Assembly: GCA_040400085.1 (NCBI GenBank)
Contig: JBBAQX010000009.1
Location: forward strand, 28,978-92,977
Origin: HNR sp040400085
GTDB lineage: Bacteria > Actinomycetota > Actinomycetes > Actinomycetales > Microbacteriaceae
DNA length: 64,000 bases
Direction: 5' to 3'
Shown: positions 8,359-16,674 of the stretch, in pieces
Position numbering within the stretch: the stretch's first letter is position 1
Layout of the letters: each line of letters opens with the position of its first letter
Notes under the pieces: model-generated
Seen by the model: the letters and a program-made list of their open reading frames with translations, nothing else
Told to the model about the DNA's origin: nothing
Databases searched by the model: none
Made by a program: the position numbers and the translations under genes

Positions 8359-9021
8359 ATGACTGATAACCCGAAAATCCCACTCTTCACCGAACGCGTG
8401 CGCGGCGAACTCCTCGAGCAACGCGTGCTCGTACTCGACGGACCGCTCGACGACGACAACGGCACGCTCCTGGCGACCCAGCTGATCGCGCTGGCGACCG
8501 AGGACGCTAGCTCAGACATCAACCTATGGATCCACTCCCCCGGCGGATCGGTGCCAGCCATGCTCGCGATTCGCGATGTGATGCGCCTGATCCCGAACGA
8601 TGTTTCCACGCTCGTGCTCGGCATCGCGTATAGCGCCGGGCAATTCCTGCTCTCGTCGGGGACCCCGGGGAAACGGCTCGCACTGCCCCACTCCCGCGTC
8701 CTAATGCACCAGGGTTCCGCTGGTATCGGAGGAACCGCGACGGATATCGCGCTGCAAGCTGACGACCTCCGTCACACCCGCGACACCGTGCTCGGGCTCA
8801 TCGCCGATGATACCGGGCAACCGCTCGAGCGGATCTTCGAAGACTCTCTGCACGACCACTGGTACACGGCCGAAGAGGCCCGCGAGTACGGGTTCGTCGA
8901 TGCCATCGTGCGGGACTTCGAGACCATAAAGCCGCGCGGCCGCGTTCAGGCAGGCTTCACGACCTCAACAATGACAGGCGCAACAACGCCAGGAACGACA
9001 GCGGGAAAGGCAGCGCGATGA
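8359..9021 (+). CDS. clpP: ATP-dependent Clp protease proteolytic subunit (clpP3-like)
   Basis: The ATG at 8359 gives 220 residues; the open frame extends upstream to 8245 but that part crosses the regulatory box. The catalytic triad is present: Ser in GIAYSAGQFLL, His in RVLMHQG, Asp in LHDHWYTAEEA. ClpP forms the degradation chamber fed by ClpX or ClpC. The gene overlaps the next clpP by ATGA, so the two are translated together and probably form a mixed complex. The presence of a PopR-type box and a PopR-like gene next door suggests that this is the inducible second clpP pair known from Streptomyces (clpP3-clpP4) rather than the constitutive clpP1-clpP2. Confidence 0.9.
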   Translation: MTDNPKIPLFTERVRGELLEQRVLVLDGPLDDDNGTLLATQLIALATEDASSDINLWIHSPGGSVPAMLAIRDVMRLIPNDVSTLVLGIAYSAGQFLLSSGTPGKRLALPHSRVLMHQGSAGIGGTATDIALQADDLRHTRDTVLGLIADDTGQPLERIFEDSLHDHWYTAEEAREYGFVDAIVRDFETIKPRGRVQAGFTTSTMTGATTPGTTAGKAAR

Positions 9022-9605
9022 GCAGTTACACGATCCCCAACGTCATCACCCAGAATCCGCGGGGCGAGAGAATAATGGATGTCTATTCTCACCTTCTCAC
9101 GGAACGCATCATTTACCTGGGCACGGCAATCGACGCTGGCGTGGCCAACGCCCTGATCGCGCAGATGCTCTACCTCGAGTCGAGCAGCCCCGACGCCGAT
9201 ATCCGGCTCTACATCAATTGCGAGGGCGGCGACCCCAGCGCGATGCTGGCGATCTATGACACGATGCGCTACATCCGTCCTGCCGTCGCGACGAGCTGTG
9301 TCGGACAGGCCGTCTCCGTCGGAGCAGTGCTGCTGGCGGCGGGCGCTGAGGGAAAACGTGCGGCGCTCCCCCACGCGCGCGTGATCCTTCATCAGCCGGC
9401 GGCACAGGGACGCGGGGCAATCCCCGATCTGATCTTGCAGGCCGACGAACTCGTACGCATCCGCACCGACATGGAGAGCGTACTCTCCCGGCACAGCGGC
9501 CAAAGCGTCGAGACGCTGCGGGCCGACACCGGGCACGATCGTATTTTCACGGCGAGCGCCGCCCGCGACTACGGCCTGATCGACCACGTCATCGAGGAGC
9601 GGTAG
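9018..9605 (+). CDS. clpP: ATP-dependent Clp protease proteolytic subunit (clpP4-like)
   Basis: The 195-residue protein overlaps the previous clpP by four bases. The triad is visible: Ser in GQAVSVGAVLL, His in ARVILHQPA, Asp in TGHDRIFTA. The length is typical for a processed ClpP and the first residues (SSYTIPNVITQNPRGERIMD) resemble the usual propeptide region. It ends 23 bases from the convergent PopR-like gene. Confidence 0.92.
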   Translation: MSSYTIPNVITQNPRGERIMDVYSHLLTERIIYLGTAIDAGVANALIAQMLYLESSSPDADIRLYINCEGGDPSAMLAIYDTMRYIRPAVATSCVGQAVSVGAVLLAAGAEGKRAALPHARVILHQPAAQGRGAIPDLILQADELVRIRTDMESVLSRHSGQSVETLRADTGHDRIFTASAARDYGLIDHVIEER

Positions 9606-9628
9606 CCGGCGGGCGTAGACCGTAAATG

Positions 9629-9988
9629 CTAAGCGGCGAGCGCGAACGCCGCCTGGCAATTCGCGCCGACAGCCGATCCAAACCGGAGGTTCTCGGACAC
9701 GGCAAGCGCGAGGTCCGCGAGGCTCAGGTCAAGGGCGCCAGCGACCGCCGCGATCATTTCGCTCGACGGTTCCTTCACCCCGCGCTCCATCTCGGAGAGG
9801 TACTGCGGAGAGACCCCGGCCCGGATCGCTGTCTCGGCCTGGGTCTCCTCGCGTTCGAGGCGGGAGCGCCTCAGCTGGTCGCCCACCATGTGGCGCCAGA
9901 GCGGTTCGGGCTGGGAGTTGTGGGCAGCATCCGTTTCTCGTGATGCGTCGTCGGAGGGGGCCGCGCTGCTAAAGGTTGAATCTGACAT
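9629..9988 (-). CDS. popR: PopR/ClgR-like XRE-family activator with ALAA C-terminus
   Basis: This 119-residue protein has one XRE helix-turn-helix (ETQAETAIRAGVSPQYLSEM, then ERGVKEPSSEMIAAVAGAL, residues about 52-90) very like the ClgR/PopR regulators of clp genes. It ends in ...AFALAA, resembling the ssrA degron; Streptomyces PopR and ClgR also end in two alanines that are needed for ClpP-dependent degradation. It lies tail to tail with the clpP pair and has its own near-perfect box (10027-10043). A feedback loop is likely: the normal ClpP destroys the regulator, and loss of that activity lets it switch on the spare clpP pair. The symbol is given by similarity of sequence and context. Confidence 0.8.
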   Translation of the reverse strand: MSDSTFSSAAPSDDASRETDAAHNSQPEPLWRHMVGDQLRRSRLEREETQAETAIRAGVSPQYLSEMERGVKEPSSEMIAAVAGALDLSLADLALAVSENLRFGSAVGANCQAAFALAA

Positions 9989-10026
9989 ACCTCATCGTAA
10001 ATCGGGCATACGCGAAAGACCGGCCA

Positions 10027-10043
10027 TTCTGCCGAGAGCAGAA
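10027..10043. promoter_or_regulatory. PopR-type box before the popR-like gene
   Basis: TTCTGCC-GAG-AGCAGAA differs from the Streptomyces PopR palindrome (TTCTGCC-N3-GGCAGAA) at one base and ends 39 bases before the regulator's start at 9988. It suggests autoregulation. Confidence 0.65.
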
Positions 10044-10073
10044 CAAAGCACCGACTCACAAAGGCAATCCCGG

Positions 10074-11501
10074 TTACGCACGAAATGCGTCAAGAGCGGC
10101 AAGGGCGTCGGCTAGCACATCCTGATCCGACAGTTGAGAAAGACCAGCTGCGGTCTCACCGCCGACAAGCCCCATCAGCAAGGGCTCGCCAATAAAGGGA
10201 TGCAGGTTCACCCACTCCGACCAGGCTCGCGACCCAGCCGCTACCATAAATTGCGCGGGGTCACCGGCCCAAAACGGTGTGTCGAAGCGCAGCCAGAGCT
10301 TCTCGAGAACGCCCATCCCGAGCCGCTCGATAGCCTGCGTATGCCCGCCGGGAAGCGGAGGATCGAACGTCACAGAACCGGCCTTCAACACGCCAAGCGG
10401 AACCGTCACGATCACGCGATCGACGTTCAGTGAGGAGCCATCGGCAACGAAAATGTCAATGCCAGTCGAGCCGTACGCCACCCGAGTAATCCTAGAGTTC
10501 AGCCTGACGTCGATCCCATTCAGCAGGCCTTCGACTACGCGCTGGTACCCGCCCAATACCAGGTGGTCGTCGCCGTCGCTTCCCTCTTCCTGTCCCCACC
10601 ATGCGGAGAGCTGCCCGGCCGACGCGCCATACTCGTTCTCGACGTCAGTCGTGAGCGACAGATCAAGCACCTCGGCGGCGGACAACCCCGCGCGTCCCAC
10701 CTCTACCTCGTCCAGAGCATCGCTTTCACGCAACGCATCCGCATAGGATACGTCCGCATCTTGTTCTTCCGCCCATGCGATCGAGGTCTCCTGAGCGGCG
10801 TCGGTTGACATCCCGCGAGTGTTAATATCCGCCGACGAGTCTTCGCGCCGCAGCCGCACATCGTCGTAGTCAAACGGGGCCGTGTCAACCCCGGCTACTC
10901 TCACCAGCTGCAATAGATCCGATGCGGTGATATCGTGTACCCAGGACGCACCCAGGTCGAGAGGAACCGGCCACTCAGGCGAGGTCAGCGTAGCCGTGCG
11001 CCCGCCGACCCTGTCCCGACCCTCAAGCACAATAACCTGAAATCCGGCATCGGCCAGGGCCTTTGCCGCTGCAGCCCCCGCGATCCCAGCCCCTATCACG
11101 GCCATCCTCTGTCCCCCACCGGCTGCGAGCTTAGTAATCACATCGGCGGCCGCCAGACCGGATGCCTTCGCTCCGTTCACCGTACTCGGATGCGCAGCAT
11201 CGGTCGCCTCCCCGGCAAAAAACAGCTGATCGCTAACGGGGATGCCCAACGCGGCTCGATCATCGGGGGTCGCCCCTACCGGCAGGTACGAGTAGGACCC
11301 CAAACTGAACGGGTCGCTGAGCCAGGACGTACGAAACGAGGCGAGCGGGCGGAGGGGCTGCCGTCCGCCTGCTGGCGACAACGAGCATCCCACAATCGAG
11401 CCGAGGCAGCCTGCCGCCACAGTCAACCCGGCGGCCCGCAACAGCCCCCGCCTGCTCAGGCCTGCGCTGCCACACTCAAAACCGTCGCTAACCGTTCGCA
11501 T
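10074..11501 (-). CDS. Tat-exported, circularly permuted flavin amine oxidase lipoprotein
   Basis: The 475-residue precursor starts with a twin-arginine signal (SRRGLLRAAGL) ending in a lipobox (GSIVGC, Cys39). Residues about 51-118 then carry the block that normally closes amine oxidases (SWLSDPFSLGSYSYLPVGAT; LFFAGEAT; STVNGAKASGLAAADVI). Only after this come the FAD Rossmann motif (AVIGAGIAGAAAAKALADAG, residues 135-154), EGRDRVGGRTA, the substrate domain and LLMGLVGGETAAGL, and the protein stops at LADALAALDAFRA, where the closing block would ordinarily follow. Compared with the regular enzyme at 4704-6029 this is a circular permutation. All core motifs are present, so it may be active, outside the membrane after folding with FAD in the cytoplasm. 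Confidence 0.85.
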   Translation of the reverse strand: MRTVSDGFECGSAGLSRRGLLRAAGLTVAAGCLGSIVGCSLSPAGGRQPLRPLASFRTSWLSDPFSLGSYSYLPVGATPDDRAALGIPVSDQLFFAGEATDAAHPSTVNGAKASGLAAADVITKLAAGGGQRMAVIGAGIAGAAAAKALADAGFQVIVLEGRDRVGGRTATLTSPEWPVPLDLGASWVHDITASDLLQLVRVAGVDTAPFDYDDVRLRREDSSADINTRGMSTDAAQETSIAWAEEQDADVSYADALRESDALDEVEVGRAGLSAAEVLDLSLTTDVENEYGASAGQLSAWWGQEEGSDGDDHLVLGGYQRVVEGLLNGIDVRLNSRITRVAYGSTGIDIFVADGSSLNVDRVIVTVPLGVLKAGSVTFDPPLPGGHTQAIERLGMGVLEKLWLRFDTPFWAGDPAQFMVAAGSRAWSEWVNLHPFIGEPLLMGLVGGETAAGLSQLSDQDVLADALAALDAFRA

Positions 11502-11537
11502 AGCAAACAGTGTAGACCCGTTGATCTATAGATTTAC

Positions 11538-12419
11538 TTACTCAGCAGGAATTTCGATGCCGAAATTTTCAAGGGTGATGGCTTCGGGCTCCGGACCCCC
11601 GCGCTTATCGGTATCAAGCGCGTTGATCGCGGCAATCTGAGCCGCGGTTAGGGCGAAGTCAAACACATTGAAGTTCTCCTCGATCCGCTCCAGGCGAACC
11701 GACTTCGGGATCGCTGACCGCCCCTCTTGCAGGTGCCACCGCAGCATGACCTGGGCAGCGGATCGGCCGTGCTCCTCAGCAATCTGAAGAATCGTAGGGT
11801 CCTCGATTACACGTCCATGGCCAGTAACCCGATACGAGGTGATACCGCCGAGAGGCGACCACGCCTGCGTCAAGATGCCGCGTTCCGCATTTGCCATTCG
11901 AAGGTCTCGCTGAGAAAAATACGGATGCACCTCAATCTGGTTCACTGCTGGGGTAATTTCGGATTCAGCGAGCAGCGCGTCCAGGTGTTCCGGCATGAAG
12001 TTGCTGACACCGATGGAACGTACAAGACCTCCCTCTAACAAGCGCTGCAGCGCGTGATATGCCTCTATTGTGCGGCCGAAATCGCTGGGCAGCGCCTGGT
12101 GCAGAAGAAGCAGATCAATAGTGTCGAACCCGAGCTTGTTCACCGACTTCTCGAAGCCACGCAAAGTCTCGTCATATCCGTAGTCACTGATCCAGATCTT
12201 AGTCTCAATGAAGACCTCTGATCGATCAACACCGGATGCGCGAATCGCCTCCCCCACCTGTCTTTCGTTGCCGTATCCCGCAGCGGTATCGATCAGCCTA
12301 TATCCGGTGTGCAGCGCGTCAACGACAGCCGCAGTCGTAACCTCAGGCGGAGTTTGGTAAACGCCAAAGCCAAGGAGGGGCATCTCAACACCGTTGTTTA
12401 AAGTTGTCGTTGTAGTCAT
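11538..12419 (-). CDS. Aldo/keto reductase (2,5-diketo-D-gluconate reductase type)
   Basis: This 293-residue NADPH-dependent oxidoreductase has the family's catalytic set: Asp in RLIDTAAGYGNE, Tyr in the same motif, Lys in IETKIWISDYG, His in DLLLLHQALP. The signatures RSIGVSNF and AIPKSV (NADPH-binding loop) are also clear. It reduces aldehydes or ketones in the cytoplasm; the substrate cannot be read from the sequence. The previous gene on this strand is far away, and the amine oxidase downstream could supply an aldehyde, but the oxidase is exported, so a joint pathway is uncertain. Confidence 0.92.
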   Translation of the reverse strand: MTTTTTLNNGVEMPLLGFGVYQTPPEVTTAAVVDALHTGYRLIDTAAGYGNERQVGEAIRASGVDRSEVFIETKIWISDYGYDETLRGFEKSVNKLGFDTIDLLLLHQALPSDFGRTIEAYHALQRLLEGGLVRSIGVSNFMPEHLDALLAESEITPAVNQIEVHPYFSQRDLRMANAERGILTQAWSPLGGITSYRVTGHGRVIEDPTILQIAEEHGRSAAQVMLRWHLQEGRSAIPKSVRLERIEENFNVFDFALTAAQIAAINALDTDKRGGPEPEAITLENFGIEIPAE

Positions 12420-12558
12420 CCTCCAACATTACGCTTATCAGATGAGGGACGGGCCATCGTTCTGGGATGTCCCAAACAGCTCCAGGATCGGCACGGATTG
12501 GGTAAGGGGCTGGCTCGTGTCATATCACTATCTACTTCACGCCGGTACCATTAGGGTC

Positions 12559-13374
12559 ATGCGCCGTTCACCTTTACAGAAAACCATCGGGTTCCTTTGC
12601 ATGCTCACCCTCGGAGCCCTCCTATCGGGGTGCAGCGTGAGCATCGTGAGCACAGGCACCTCCTCGACGGAGAATTCCGACGAAGAAAGCGCGGCTCCGC
12701 AAGGCAGCTCAACGGTGAATTTCCGTCCGGTTATTGTAGCCGGGGGCGCACTCGCCGCTCGCGATGCGTTCATATCCGCATCCGACCCAGTCCCGGACGT
12801 TGAGACGGCACTGGCTGACGCAGCCGCGAGCATCGGTCAGTCCATTACTGGGTCATACCCAGAGGTTGCGGCGGCGTGGCCCGATCTAGCTCAAGAGTTT
12901 CTAGACCTCGATTGCTATTCGTTCCTCGAACAGCCCGGACCTCCGGCTGACGACCCATCGACACCGCTGGTAACCTGTGACGCCGATGGGATAGCTAAGT
13001 ACGTGCTCGGCCCGGCGGAGGTCGCAGGTTCTTCCATTACTTCGGCCACGGCGAGCAAGGCGAGCGATACCGACCCACAATGGGTCGTAAACCTTGCCCT
13101 CAATGAGGACGGAACTCAGGCGTTAGAATCGATGACTTCCCGCCTGGCGGGCCTGCAGTCGCAGGCCTCTCGTGACACCGACTCTGCAAACGAGAAACTT
13201 CAGCCTCTACTCCTAGAAGGATCATCGGCGCTTACCAAGATGGCCATTACGCACAACAGCATCGTGTTATCAGCGCCACAGGTTCAAAACACTCTGAGTG
13301 ACGGGAAGATAATGATCTCCGGGTCATTCACCTCTCAGCAGGCGAAAGACCTGGCGGGGCAACTCGCGGGCTGA
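12559..13374 (+). CDS. Lipoprotein resembling the SecD extracellular head (P1) domain
   Basis: Start chosen at 12559, giving 271 residues with a lipoprotein signal (CMLTLGALLSGC). The mature part carries features of the first extracytoplasmic domain of actinobacterial SecD: VTCDADGIAKYVLGPAEVAG (residues about 140-160), VVNLALNEDGTQALESMTSR, NSIVLSAPQVQ, and the closing signature ISGSFTSQQAKDLAGQL. SecD itself continues with six membrane helices, none of which exist here. The protein would sit alone on the outer face of the membrane. A role in secretion, or as a decoy for it, is inference. The upstream ORF extension to 12394 is ignored because it has no signal peptide. Confidence 0.7.
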   Translation: MRRSPLQKTIGFLCMLTLGALLSGCSVSIVSTGTSSTENSDEESAAPQGSSTVNFRPVIVAGGALAARDAFISASDPVPDVETALADAAASIGQSITGSYPEVAAAWPDLAQEFLDLDCYSFLEQPGPPADDPSTPLVTCDADGIAKYVLGPAEVAGSSITSATASKASDTDPQWVVNLALNEDGTQALESMTSRLAGLQSQASRDTDSANEKLQPLLLEGSSALTKMAITHNSIVLSAPQVQNTLSDGKIMISGSFTSQQAKDLAGQLAG

Positions 13375-13413
13375 GCTACCGGCGGTCCGCTCATGCCCAA
13401 ATAAGGGCCTCCG

Positions 13414-14790
13414 TCAATTGCCGCTTGCTGCTACGAGCGCGTCGTAGTCCGCCCTCGATTGATCAGCGTAGAGCCGAGCCCACTCGGCAATTGCCAGCGG
13501 GAAGGTGTCGCTGGCACCGAGATACCCCACGATAAAGGCTCCGTTTGCGCTGCGCGAATGCGCGCGCCCGAGGCAGAACGCGCAGCTTCGCACGTAGTCG
13601 AGGAAGCTTTCTGCGCCCATCTTGTTGATATCGAAAGAAGCGTTTCGATCGCGAAATTGCCGCACGTAAAACCCGAATCCGTCGAGATTGACGTAGCCGA
13701 GGAACGGGTCGGAGACCACTTGAAGGATGCGTTGGTTGGCCGTGACCCGATAGCCAGGGCTGGCAGCCATCTCGGCTTCATCGACACCCTCAGAAGCTAT
13801 CGAGGGAAGCCCGCCGAATTGGTTCACCACGGAGTCTGTCGCTTCTTTCACCTGGAGGATGAGCGGCTCGCCTCGCGGTCCGGTGAGCACCGCGATAAAA
13901 CAGCGTGTACCAACGCTGCCGACACCGACGACCCGACGAGCCAGGTCGGTGGCTGTGTATTGCGAGAGCAGAAGCGAAATATTTGACGGGAGGGTACGGC
14001 GGTACCTGAGTAAGACCTCGCTAATCTTGTCTTCGATCTCGGGCCCAACGTGCGTCAACACAGGTGGGTTCTCAATTAGACGCCTGGATCCGTCGGTACC
14101 AACCTCGGTGATCCGGGAAACAACCCGTGCGGAGGTGCGCTTTTCCGCCGCAGCAATCGTGGCCCGTACCAGTTTCTGTGATTTCTTGTTAAACTCGCGG
14201 CCGTCCTGAACGACCCTCGCCTGAAAAAACCGGTCGGTCACATCCTGTTCCAGTGCAGATCGAAGAGAATCCCTATACGCCCGGACAGTCTGCAACGCTG
14301 CCTCATTTGCCTCCTGGGCGGTATAGCCCCGATCGCGAGCCGCAATCACGACGCTGGTAACAAGGCGCTTCACGTCCCACTCCCAGGGCCCAAAAGCTGC
14401 CTCATCAAAGTCGTTCAGATCAAAAACAAGCGACCGCTCTGGCGACGAAAAAATACCAAAGTTGCTGATATGCGCGTCCCCGCAGAGAACAACACCGGCT
14501 CCCGTGGTGGGGGCGGCAGCCAGGTCGGCGGCCTGAATAGCCGCGGTGCCGCGGTAGAACGCGAAGGGGCTCTGAAGCATCCTCTCGAGACGCAACGGGA
14601 CAAGATTCGCTAACCGCCCCGCATGCTGCTGGTCGAGGATTGCAAGCGGGTCTCGCTCAGCTGGCGGCTCGTATACAGCATGTGCGGACCGAGATAAGGT
14701 TGCACGGGCTGCTCGGCCCCGCGCAACGAGCGCTTCCTGGGAGACGACACGGTCGTGCTCAAAACGTAGAAGACCCGGCGCTGGAATCAT
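13414..14790 (-). CDS. DUF2252 family protein
   Basis: The 458-residue cytoplasmic protein matches the DUF2252 family, which has a kinase-like (aminoglycoside-phosphotransferase-like) look: GVVLCGDAHISNFG, VFDLNDFDEAAFGPWEWDVK, and the tail WARLYADQSRADYDAL. The HxxN and DFD segments resemble the catalytic and metal motifs of small-molecule kinases, but no activity is proven for the family. It converges on the SecD-head lipoprotein gene, and is divergent from the MFS-Ktr operon. Confidence 0.85.
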   Translation of the reverse strand: MIPAPGLLRFEHDRVVSQEALVARGRAARATLSRSAHAVYEPPAERDPLAILDQQHAGRLANLVPLRLERMLQSPFAFYRGTAAIQAADLAAAPTTGAGVVLCGDAHISNFGIFSSPERSLVFDLNDFDEAAFGPWEWDVKRLVTSVVIAARDRGYTAQEANEAALQTVRAYRDSLRSALEQDVTDRFFQARVVQDGREFNKKSQKLVRATIAAAEKRTSARVVSRITEVGTDGSRRLIENPPVLTHVGPEIEDKISEVLLRYRRTLPSNISLLLSQYTATDLARRVVGVGSVGTRCFIAVLTGPRGEPLILQVKEATDSVVNQFGGLPSIASEGVDEAEMAASPGYRVTANQRILQVVSDPFLGYVNLDGFGFYVRQFRDRNASFDINKMGAESFLDYVRSCAFCLGRAHSRSANGAFIVGYLGASDTFPLAIAEWARLYADQSRADYDALVAASGN

Positions 14791-15051
14791 GGCATATCCG
14801 ATCTGTCAACGGAGTAACAATTGCAACTGTAGCGCACCGGGAACCATGTTGGCCGAAATGCCGTTTTTATCTGCGCAGTTTATGAGGGTTAGGGCAATCT
14901 GATCGGCGTAATAGCCTCACAGGGACTATTCTTGTGCCTGACGGTAAAGCTGAACCACGGCATCCGTGCCAATTGAATTTTGCCAGCGTGCTCGACACTA
15001 TTCCGCGGTGCTACGATAAGCCTCTAGCCAAAGTATTTGAGGAGTGCAGAC
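14791..15051. other. Divergent intergenic region of DUF2252 and MFS genes
   Basis: No gene is supported here. It must hold the promoters of the DUF2252 gene (minus) and of the MFS-ktrB-ktrA operon (plus). GAGGAG at 15039-15044 is the ribosome site of the MFS start at 15052. Confidence 0.5.
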
Positions 15052-16674
15052 ATGACTTCAGCGAGGACACGGTGGTTCGGCTTAGTCTTCATCAGCATCG
15101 CGGTTGCCCTGATCATCGTTGATTCGACAATTGTCAATGTCGCTATCCCCTCGATCGTTGAAGATCTCAAGATCACGTCGACCCAGGTCCAGTGGGTCCA
15201 GGAATCGTACACGCTGGTTTTTGCGGCTCTCCTGCTTGTTTTTGGCTCGCTTGCCGATCGATTCGGACGCAGGCGGATGCTCGTCATCGGCGTCTCCATC
15301 TTTGCCGTAGCATCCGTTTTCGCGGCCCTTTCACCTACCGGTGACCTGCTGATCGCCTCGCGCGTTGTGCAGGGTGTCGGTGGCGCCATGGTCTTGCCAA
15401 CAACGCTCTCGCTCATCAACGCAACTTTCCGCGGCAAGGAGCGGGCACTCGCCTTTGCTGTATGGGGTTCAACCATCGGAGGAATGACCGCCGTCGGACC
15501 GCTCCTCGGGGGCTGGCTCACCACCTACTTCTCGTGGCGATGGGCCTTTGGCATCAACATCCCCCTTGGCATTATCGTGATCGTCGGTGTGCTGCTGACG
15601 GTGAAGGAGTCGAAGGCGACCGGGCCTGTCCAAAAGATCGACGCGGTAAGCGCTGTTCTCTCGGTATTCATGAGCGCGACGCTCGTCTTTGGCCTTATCG
15701 AGGGCCGTACTTACGGCTGGTGGAACGTAGAAAAGCCTTTCGCTGTCGGAAACTGGACCTGGCCGTTTGACGTTTCTCCTATCCCGTTTGCCTTTGCGAT
15801 CAGCCTGGTGTCAGGCATCCTCTTCGTGTTCTGGGGTCGACGACGGATGCGGTTGGGCCTGAGCACGCTGCTCCCGTTCGACCTCTTCCGTATCCCGTCG
15901 TTCCGCAACGGTAATATCGCCGCGATGATCGTGAGCCTGGGCGAGTTCGGTATCATCCTGTCACTGCCACTGTGGCTGCAAAATGTGATCGGTTACGATG
16001 CGTTGCAGACCGGTTTTGTTCTACTGGCGCTGGCAATCGGATCGTTCGTGGCAAGCGGTTTCGCCGGAGCATTCGGCAATAAGGTTGCCCCTGTCGTTAT
16101 CGTTCGGATCGGGCTTGCAGCAGAGATAGTCGGCGTCGCAGGCCTCGCTGTCGTGATTAGTCCGTCGAGTACCTGGGCTAACCTCGTTCCGTTCCTCTTC
16201 GTCTATGGCTTCGGTGTTGGTCTGGCTACGGCGCAGCTGACCGGGGTCGTGCTGAAGGATGTTCCGATCCAGCAGAGCGGTCAGGGGTCAGGCGCCCAAA
16301 GCACGTCTCGTCAATTTGGTTCCGCGCTTGGTATTGCAATTCTGGGAACGGTTCTCTTTACCAGCACCTCGATTGGGTTGGATGCACGGCTCACCGATCT
16401 TGGCGTGCCCGAGGCCGAACGAGCAACCGTTGTCGACGAGGTTGTCACCAGCGCAGGCTCTGCGATTATCGGGCTGAAGGCTAACCCACAGACCGAACAG
16501 GCGGCGACGGCAGCCGCGGATGCATTCACCCAGGGAACAAAATTTGCTGCGTTCACAGCGGCAGGATTCCTCTGCATTGGATTCGCCGCGACACTGTCAT
16601 TGGGTTCGGGAAGTCGGCGCAAGCCAGGCGAAGAGGATCCGGAGACCGCCGAGACCGCCGAGACCCCCCGATGA
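15052..16674 (+). CDS. MFS drug exporter, DHA2 (EmrB/QacA) family
   Basis: The 540-residue membrane protein has 14 predicted helices, and the DHA2 signatures DSTIVNVAIPSI in helix 1, GSLADRFGRRRMLVIGVSIF in loop 2-3, and RVVQGVGGAMVLPTTLSL (motif B/C region). It exports drugs or toxic compounds by proton antiport. The start at 15052 has GAGGAG seven bases upstream; the ORF's earlier ATG at 15037 overlaps that site. It overlaps ktrB by four bases (ATGA), an unusual pairing of a proton antiporter with potassium uptake. Confidence 0.92.
   Translation: MTSARTRWFGLVFISIAVALIIVDSTIVNVAIPSIVEDLKITSTQVQWVQESYTLVFAALLLVFGSLADRFGRRRMLVIGVSIFAVASVFAALSPTGDLLIASRVVQGVGGAMVLPTTLSLINATFRGKERALAFAVWGSTIGGMTAVGPLLGGWLTTYFSWRWAFGINIPLGIIVIVGVLLTVKESKATGPVQKIDAVSAVLSVFMSATLVFGLIEGRTYGWWNVEKPFAVGNWTWPFDVSPIPFAFAISLVSGILFVFWGRRRMRLGLSTLLPFDLFRIPSFRNGNIAAMIVSLGEFGIILSLPLWLQNVIGYDALQTGFVLLALAIGSFVASGFAGAFGNKVAPVVIVRIGLAAEIVGVAGLAVVISPSSTWANLVPFLFVYGFGVGLATAQLTGVVLKDVPIQQSGQGSGAQSTSRQFGSALGIAILGTVLFTSTSIGLDARLTDLGVPEAERATVVDEVVTSAGSAIIGLKANPQTEQAATAAADAFTQGTKFAAFTAAGFLCIGFAATLSLGSGSRRKPGEEDPETAETAETPR

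Noticed and set aside
8946..9659. 237-codon minus-strand ORF opposite the second clpP
   Set aside because: The clpP frame has full catalytic motifs; the antisense product has none.
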